From Combretum micranthum (taxonomy: Eukaryota > Streptophyta > Magnoliopsida > Myrtales > Combretaceae): 64,000 bases of DNA. The position numbers and the translations under genes were made by a program. Positions 57,801 through 64,000 of the stretch are shown here, piece after piece. Within the stretch, counting starts at the first letter, position 1; each line of letters begins with the position of its first letter. The stretch is from assembly GCA_024138025.1 (NCBI GenBank), contig JAMXBD010000815.1, forward strand, positions 496,001 to 560,000, in the 5' to 3' direction. Under the pieces are notes generated by a model that was not told the origin of the DNA, made no database searches, and saw only the letters and a list, made by a program, of their open reading frames with translations.

Positions 57801-59697
57801 AATAATCTGACAGGCAGCTTCAGTCTACCCTTCTTTTGCATCATTATGATGTGGATCCTGTTATAATTTTTTTTTAATATTTGCTTTGATGCAGGGATAA
57901 TTTGACATTTGTATTGATAAATTAATTTATGGTGTTCTATGTAATTCTAGATCTTTTGCACATTTTCTCCTACATACCAAGGGATTTGAATTTTCTGGAG
58001 CACAGCAGCGATATTGGCTGGAAAGAGTGAGTAGTTATACTGTTTTTATTGAATATAAATATGTGTCTAATGCCATGAACTTCATTTTTCAACTAGGATG
58101 TGTCTATTACATTTTTGTGTTCACTTTGTAGGTTTCACCGTGCAAGGCCTATTATCATAGACCCAGGCCTCTACCATTCAAAGAAATCTGGCGTTTTTTA
58201 TGCTAAAGAGAGAAGATCCTTACCTGCTTCTTTCAAGTTATTCATGGGTAAGTGGAGAGTCTCTTCCTCTTTTACAAAAAGAAGATGCACATTAGTAGAT
58301 GGTAAAGTTTATACATACTATTACAAAGTAAAGCTGTTTTAGTTGTTATATATATGCTAAAGAGCATGTTTCAAAGACAACAGAGGAACTTTTTGGATAA
58401 GTAACATTGCATTATAGTTTTTCAGGTCAGGACATAATTTGGTTCATATATTCTATTTGCTTATCAACCTATATTTGTTGATTGGCTAGAATTATACCAG
58501 TAGACAGGACCACAAAATTTAGTCAGCTTAAATGAGTCTGAAGAAGTATCGCTTGAAGACATATTTTTGGGTGTCTTTGTTAGTGAGCATGTATGAGGTT
58601 TTCAGGTTCTGGGTTTGACTCTAGTGGTCTTGTATGCGTCAAACCTGATCTAAAAGAAAATTACAATGCTTGATGGATATTTTGACTAAACATTTAAATT
58701 TGTAGCCAGTGTAATTTTGTATTTTATTTTAAATCTCCTCCTTTCTTGTGGGCTGATATTTTGATTAAAACCCATCAAGTTGACTGATAATCTTTGATAA
58801 GCTTAGATCTGCAACTTTTTGATTAATTTTGTGAAGATATGGTGTGATTTTATGTATTTTATTACAATAATAACCATTGGAGGTTTACAATATAGAAAGT
58901 ATTTAGTAGTCAGTGTGACCTTTGTATTTTTTTGAGCAGCTGTATCTTTGGATAGTACTGTTGTTCCTTTGGAAAGCTTTCAATGAATCTTTCTGATGCC
59001 TATGTGCTGGATTATTTACTTAATTGCTTGGTAGCATTGTTCTTGTTATTTTGCAGCCTACTTGAAAATCTTCCAAATCCCTGTCAATGTTCATCTAAAT
59101 ATCAGCTAGGGAAATGCCTTTTGGACAAGATGACCTATATACTGTATTGCTCATTTTCTGAACTCTTGGATTTTGCCCCCAGGTTCTAAATGGGTTATGT
59201 TGTCAAAGTCATTTTTGGAGTTCTGCATCTGGGGATGGGATAATCTTCCTCGAACTCTTCTAATGTACTATACGAATTTCCTGTCATCTCCAGAGGGATA
59301 TTTTCATACTGTCATCTGCAATAATAAGGACTACCAGAATACAACTGTCAATCATGACTTGCACTACATAAAGTGGGACAACCCCCCTAAGCAACATCCA
59401 ATTGCATTGACAACGGAGCATTTTGATGATATGGTCCTGAGTGGCGCCCCATTTGCGCGTAAGTTTGTGAAGGATGATCCTGTGCTTGACAAGATCGATA
59501 GAGAGCTCTTGAGAAGATTTGATGGCCGGTTGACGCCTGGAGCTTGGTGTATGGGAGGTGGTGGGATAGGCAAGGATCCTTGTGTAGCGTATGGAATTTC
59601 CAATGTTATTAAACCAAATTTGGGTTCACAAAGGTTGGAAAAATTATTAGTAAATCTACTCGATCCTCAAAGTTTCAGAAGCAAACAGTGTAAATAA
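54819..59697 (+). CDS. GT14 glycosyltransferase (beta-glucuronosyltransferase GlcAT14-like), 4 exons
   Basis: Predicted exons 54819-55353, 57951-58026, 58132-58247 and 59183-59697 encode 413 residues. All introns are GT...AG and all junctions keep frame. The family (Pfam Branch, Core-2/I-branching) includes Arabidopsis GlcAT14A-C, Golgi enzymes that add glucuronic acid to arabinogalactan-protein glycans. The protein is type II: a short basic N-terminus, a membrane anchor at about 19-37 (PIILISSVALLFTLLLALT), a short stem, then the catalytic domain from about 67 (KLAYLLFGTKGDG). Conserved plant GT14 blocks are visible: FINLSASDYPL (164-174), RARPIIIDPGLY, WGWDNLPRT (259-267), SSPEGYFHTVICN and NPPKQHP, with the usual short C-terminus ending QCK. 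Length is normal. Intron 1 is long and holds a MITE and a SINE. Splice sites are read by eye. Family certainty is high; the exact acceptor and donor specificity is inferred. Confidence 0.93.
57187..57449. mobile_element. Foldback MITE in GT14 intron 1
   Basis: AAGTCCTCTATG at 57187-57198 is exactly mirrored by CATAGAGGACTT at 57438-57449. The interior is AT-rich and partly self-complementary (TATTTCATAT against ATATGAAATA at about 57351-57372). It is 263 bp and non-coding; its superfamily is not determined. Confidence 0.55.
57507..57682 (+). mobile_element. tRNA-derived SINE in GT14 intron 1
   Basis: A box A-like TGGCTTAGTGAATAAGG (57507-57523) and a box B-like GGTTCAAATCC (57559-57569) are 36 bp apart, as in tRNA-derived SINEs. 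About 110 bp of non-tRNA body follows (GTGTAAGCTACACTTGACC), ending in an A-rich stretch (AAAAGAAAAA). It cannot be folded into a normal tRNA. Target duplications are not clear, so the ends are approximate. It lies in the same orientation as the gene. Confidence 0.6.
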
Positions 59698-60799
59698 TTG
59701 TGCAATAGCTTATTCCTTCCTCGTCATTTTGATTCTTTTATGCTTTAATGGTTGCCAAATTGCTTGTCCTTGTCACATGGCAAGGCGAGCACCATCTTCA
59801 TTGCTTGTGAAACCCTGCAACTGCAAAGCTTCTTGTTAATGCTGGCGGGGTTTATGCCAGTGACGATGTCTTGAGACGGTGGAAGAAGCTGATCAACCCA
59901 TGTTGTGCTGCTCTGCCTGTAAGGCTGCCAGGAGATTTCAAATTTCATCCGGCGGTGAATACTCACATCTGATGCTTTGAAGTTAGTCCGGCCGGCAGAG
60001 AATGTAACTGGAGACTGGAGTAAGTGGTTATTCTCTTTTGTATATATGTTCTGCAGGTTGTAGCTAACTACAGAACTGGATTGATTTCAGAGAGCATCTG
60101 GTCCAGAATATCTGCTACTCTGGTGAGTCTTCATGAACCAGTTTTTGCGTCAGGATCTGCAATTGCTGCTCATGCAATCATTTTGAGGGCTACGGACTAG
60201 TAATTTATTGTTATAATAGATAATCACACAATGGGCTCCCTCAGTACAAGAATTTGCTGAAGTACTTTGTTGATGGGGGAGGAAAAATATTGACTATAAG
60301 TGAAGTTTGAAAAAGAGAGTGAAATTCGTCAAGAACCTGAAGAAGCCGCTGTCTCCTTACGTTGTCATGCCATTTTGGCTTCCTAAATCCTAACGAGCCA
60401 ATGAATCATGTCTATGTGCTGCTGAGGCTGTTGGGGGATCTTGTCTGCTGTTACGTAGTGTCACCCTGAATAGCATTACAAATTACTTCCCCAACACCAA
60501 CGCCCCCCCGCCCCCACAATATTTTTTTCCAATCAGTCTGGTACTGCTGCTGCTACTAGAAAATAGATCCCCACCCCCGGCGGAGGGATAGGAAATTGTC
60601 TGGAAACTACATCCAAAACATTATATGAACAAACACTATTCACAGCGCGTTTATGCACGTTAGTACGTTACTGGGAATCAATGCGCGGTCAGTTCATCTC
60701 AGCATCCATGATTGTATAGAGGTTAAGTGTCATATTTGAGATCTACTTATCATCTATAAAATCATCTATAAACTTTTTAAATTCATCTATGGTGTGTGG
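59698..60799 (+). other. GT14 3' UTR and downstream flank
   Basis: 59698 to about 60250 is of mixed composition and probably includes the 3' UTR; no consensus AATAAA is obvious close by. C-rich runs lie at 60500-60520 and 60568-60590. The minus-strand frame 59745-59966 has no domain. Confidence 0.45.
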
Positions 60800-61190
60800 G
60801 TAAATTAATTAATTATAAAAACTGGTAATTTATTCATAAAAACGGGTAAAATATATGTATATTTTTAAATTTTAAAAATACATCAGGTTTATGTATCAAA
60901 CGTGATAATTGTTAAGGTTTTAAACAAGCCAAGCCCAAGTCTAGATTTCCTATTTAAGTATATTTAAGTATCAAATCATCATACTGAGGAATTAAACAAG
61001 CCAAGCCCAAGTCTAGATTTCCTATTTAAGTAAATTTAAGTATCAAATCATCATACTGAGGAATATAGATAAGAGCAATTATCACGTTTGATACATAAAC
61101 CTGATGTATTTTTAAAATTTAAAATATACATATATTTTACCCATTTTTACGAATAAATTTTACCAATTTTTATGATTAATTAATTTATCT
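60800..61190. mobile_element. Long-TIR foldback element with duplicated centre
   Basis: The left arm (about 60801-60912) and right arm (about 61076-61189) are reverse complements over roughly 110 bp with few differences. Both contain ATTAATTAATTTA at the outer side and TATCACGTTTGATACATAAA at the inner side. Between them a 72 bp unit is directly repeated (60922-60993 and 60994-61065) with about one difference, starting AAACAAGCCAAGCCCAAG. It is non-coding. I found no clean target duplication. Confidence 0.75.
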
Positions 61191-61600
61191 AAATGAGCTG
61201 GAGATTGTTTTGTTAGGCTCGTTTAACTAAAGGAGCCAACGAGCCAAACTTGGGTTTGGGCTGGTTTAGATAAACGGGTCTAAGCTTAGCTCGTTTGGCA
61301 TATATAATTATATTTATAATATTAAATTAATATAAATAATTATATATAATATTATATTAATATGTTTTAATAATATTAAATTAATATATTATTTATGTAT
61401 ATATTAAATGAGCTTTTAACGGATCTGTTCACAAGCCTGGCTTGTTTAGTTAGTCCAGTTGAGCTAAGCTGGGTTTGAAAGGGATTGAGTTCGAGTAGTT
61501 CATTCATAACTCATCTCGTTTGCAACTTTTGTTTAGATCTGATTTGTTTAGCTAAATGAGTAGAGGTAAATTGAGTCTATAATGAGTCAAGCTCAAGTAG
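61191..61600. mobile_element. Decayed hAT-like MITE (GAGCT-rich)
   Basis: It has GAGC(T/C)AA, GCTCGTTT and CTCAGCT words on both strands and a right-side CTCGTTTGCAAC (near 61516-61527) like the ends of 298-630. A very AT-rich core is at 61300-61400. The left end cannot be recognised. Confidence 0.45.
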
Positions 61601-62479
61601 CTCAGCTAATTTATAATCCTTTTTTCCTCTCTGGTGATTCTGCTCTACCATTGGTCTTCCACTAACCATCATTCTGTATTTGTTTACCATCCTTGTTTAC
61701 TATAAAATAATACTCTTTACTTTTGATTTCCTTTTACTTTATCTTATAGGCTTAGCATACTAAAACGAAGGTAATGTAATAACCATATACACATTATATT
61801 CTTCATTCAAGAAAGTTTTGACTTTCATTTTTTTTTCCCGTTTAGTTTCATTTTAAGGATTTATATTAAATTTTTTTGTCTTACAAATTGAAAGAACTGG
61901 CGAGAAAGATCGCTTTATTTTTGGATCTAGAATGAATAGTACGTACACTAGCGGCGTCATGATACTGGATGTCAAATATATAAAGTAATTATATAAAAAA
62001 TTGGGTAAATTGCTAATTGCTTTGGTAGATGTGAAAATAACTCTTGAATTTTTAAATAAAACAATTTTAGTAAACTTTAATAAATTCTTAAGATAAAGAA
62101 CACTTGTTTTTTTAATTCGATAAGAATAAGATAAAATCAAAGTTTAAAAGCTATTGGTACACACTTTGATAAGTTTAAGGAGTGTTTTTCACCAAAATCA
62201 GAATGCAAGGGCCCATTCGCAACTCTTGAAAATCTACATAGGGGTAATTTGCAATATTTGTACGTTTAGAGGATGTATTCATATCTAAGTTAAAGTTTGG
62301 AGGGTCATTTGCATTTTCTCCTTAAAAAAATGTAGCACATGATCTTACTTATTAAAATGGAAGGATGTCTCATGAGCTTGCTTATGCCCAAATGTTGTTA
62401 TAAATAAATGATTAAAAACTTTTACAACATTCCACCAATCCTTTTAGATTTGGTAAGTTACTTGGAAGGTATCAAAATT
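61601..62479. other. Intergenic with MITE-like wording
   Basis: 61990-62330 begins GGGTAAATTGCTAATTGC and ends AGGGTCATTTGCATTTTCTC, resembling a plant MITE, but TIRs are too diverged to call. The minus-strand frame 61853-62140 is AT-rich and has no domain. Confidence 0.35.
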
Positions 62480-62765
62480 TATGCGTAAGTTTATTTAAGA
62501 TATTAATATTTCAAACGATTAAAAAGATGAATCAATATTTGAGGGTAAATTCATTTAAGATATGGATGTTTTAAGTGATTAAAATGGGAAATAATATTTT
62601 GCAAAGTAAATTAAATAAGATATCCATAATTGTTGTTCAAGAAAATAAGGAATAAATAATTAAGAACTAATTCAAATGTTGATATCCTAAATGAACCTTG
62701 TGAAATGTTGATCCCTCTTTTTAACCAGTTAAAATGTTGATACCTCAAATGAACTTACCCTTAAA
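62480..62765. repeat. Foldback repeat, about 285 bp
   Basis: The left arm has tandem units of about 62 bp (GTAA(G/A)TT(T/C)ATTTAAGATAT, at about 62486 and 62547). The right arm (62670-62765) carries the inverse (TCAAATGAACTTACCCTT, AAAATGTTGATACC). The arms can pair. A decayed foldback MITE is the likely source. Confidence 0.5.
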
Positions 62766-63437
62766 TATTAGTACAATCTATTGTCATATACACTGTTTAG
62801 ATTCTTTATAGTTTTTCTTAAAAGATTTCATAGAACGTTATGAGGAGTCGAATAACCAGTCTCGAGTATAATTTAAATCTACATAAATTACCTATATACC
62901 TATTTAGAAGATGCGTTAATTCAAATTCTAACCTAACAAGTAAAATCACATGACATTGTTAATGAAAATTTAATTGGATGTATGGATCAATTTTTGTTTA
63001 AGTTCATCATGACATGCTATGCATTAACCTTTGACTTACTAGACACATAAGGCTTGCTTCTTATGCTTTCCTAATTTTTAGTTCTTTTGGTTAAACACTT
63101 GAAAATGGAGTTCCCCAAATGGGATGAGCAATGCTTGGCTATTAATAGCCATAATACAAACACATACTATGCATTTGATACACCAATGCTACTTATATCA
63201 AATATAACATATCATTGCATCAACCATGAAACACATATCCAATTTATAATTCAACTTTAGCTAATATAATAATCAAACTGATTCCATAACTAGTATTAGA
63301 AATGAAATCTATTAGAATCAGCTTTGAAATCATTTTCCAAAAATGTTTTATCATGAGCATTACCATTAACATAAACCAACCAAAGCCCTAAAGTTAGATG
63401 AAGTGAAGCCACATCACAAAATACAATAATGGGCTTA
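62766..63437. other. AT-rich intergenic sequence
   Basis: No gene, TIR or RNA gene is visible. Confidence 0.4.
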
Positions 63438-63546
63438 AAGCCTCATAATGAATATGGGTGCGAAGTCTCAAAATGAATGCAAAGGTGAACCCTTAGAATG
63501 GATATATGGCTAAACCCTTAGAATGAATACGAGTGTGAAGCCTTTG
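63438..63546. repeat. 25 bp tandem repeat, 4.4 units
   Basis: Exactly phased units start at 63438, 63463, 63488 and 63513, with a partial one at 63538. The consensus is AA(G/C)CC(C/T)T(C/A)(A/G)AATGAAT followed by a variable TATGGGTG(C/T)G-like tail. The period is not a multiple of three, so it is unlikely to be coding. There is no spacer structure of a CRISPR array. Confidence 0.75.
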
Positions 63547-64000
63547 TTTTTGGTGTAAGTGATTGCGATGGTCTTTGGGTTATTGATGTAATAGTAGTGC
63601 ATGTGGTGATGTGAAATGGTAGCGGTCACATGGCTAGGAGAAAGACTTTAGTGAGTATTATATGCCACATATGATATACATGTGGTGAGCAATTACTTAT
63701 GATTTTCTAACATATGGATGTATGAGTGGTAGTTACTTTAGAAACCACCCACCATCTTATCCAAGTGTTAATATATAATTGGTAGTTACCTACCGCATGT
63801 ACATACACGTGGTATATCAGCATTGAATATTTTTTCCATGGCTAGAATTCCAATGGTGATGTTATTTTTATGTTGGTAGTATTATAGATGTTAAGGTGGT
63901 GATTAGATGGAGGTATTGGTGTAGTGGTGTAAGTTTTTGTGGTGACATCAAATATAAAGAAATATTTATAATTTTCTAATACATATAGGCCTTTTACTTT
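63547..64000. other. GT-richer sequence at the window edge
   Basis: The plus strand is rich in GTGGT/GGTGATG words (63560-63960). The style fits part of an LTR or other repeat continuing beyond the window. No gene is visible. Confidence 0.3.

Larger units (their letters stand above)
55354..57950 (+). other. Intron 1 of the GT14 gene
   Basis: It begins GTGAGT after GGATG and ends TTCTAG. It is 2,597 bp and contains an AG microsatellite (about 56096-56114), a foldback MITE (57187-57449) and a SINE (57507-57682). Frames inside it (55991-56203, 57022-57207, 57684-57866) are not genes. Confidence 0.85.

Noticed and set aside
59745..59966. 73-codon minus-strand frame after the GT14 stop
   Set aside because: It lies in the presumed 3' UTR of the GT14 gene on the opposite strand and has no domain.
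63438..63546. Possible CRISPR-like array
   Set aside because: Units are contiguous with no unique spacers, and the genome is a plant.

Overview
The window is nuclear DNA of a flowering plant, most likely a eudicot. It is strongly AT-rich, has plant-type intron borders, and carries an ATL-type RING-H2 gene, a GT14 glycosyltransferase gene and a dense mix of plant transposon families (Copia, Gypsy-type LTRs, LINE, PIF/Harbinger, Mutator-like, hAT-like and Tourist-like MITEs, a SINE). I cannot name the species from the sequence. No CRISPR array, rRNA array, functional tRNA gene, phage or bacterial operon is visible.

Only two genes look intact. Near the left edge (1161-1751, +) is an intronless ATL-family RING-H2 E3 ubiquitin ligase whose leader holds an 18-codon upstream ORF. 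Near the right edge (54819-59697, +) is a four-exon gene for a 413-residue Golgi glycosyltransferase of family GT14, the family of plant beta-glucuronosyltransferases acting on arabinogalactan proteins. Its 2.6 kb first intron holds a foldback MITE and a tRNA-derived SINE. The two genes are 53 kb apart and nothing in the sequence links them.

The 53 kb between them is a transposon graveyard. From left to right: a 5'-truncated LINE (5367-7235, -); a 4.5 kb solo-LTR-like unit with an internal 5S rRNA-like segment (7453-11955, -); a decayed PIF/Harbinger transposon with both open reading frames (14220-17192, -); a recent Ty1/Copia element with about 98% identical LTRs and a perfect 5 bp target duplication (19595-26224, +); a second copy of the 4.5 kb LTR family in opposite orientation (27754-37740, +), interrupted by a 1,382 bp solo LTR with perfect target duplication and by a Gypsy-type 3' LTR; small MITEs (39-42 kb); and a Mutator-like element with about 145 bp inverted repeats and a 9 bp target duplication (43201-51877), into which a gag-only Copia-type element has inserted (46885-51110, -).

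The right end (59.7-64 kb) holds the GT14 3' flank, a long-TIR foldback element with a duplicated centre, decayed hAT-like sequence, another foldback and an exact 25 bp tandem repeat.

The observations I would check first are: a series of small hairpins with constant CAAA loops and covarying stems in the Copia leader, spaced about 75 nt apart; the 5S-like Pol III promoter remnant at the same offset in two long LTRs; and the gag-only element. I see no convincing new multi-gene system. Most of the novelty is in transposon structure.
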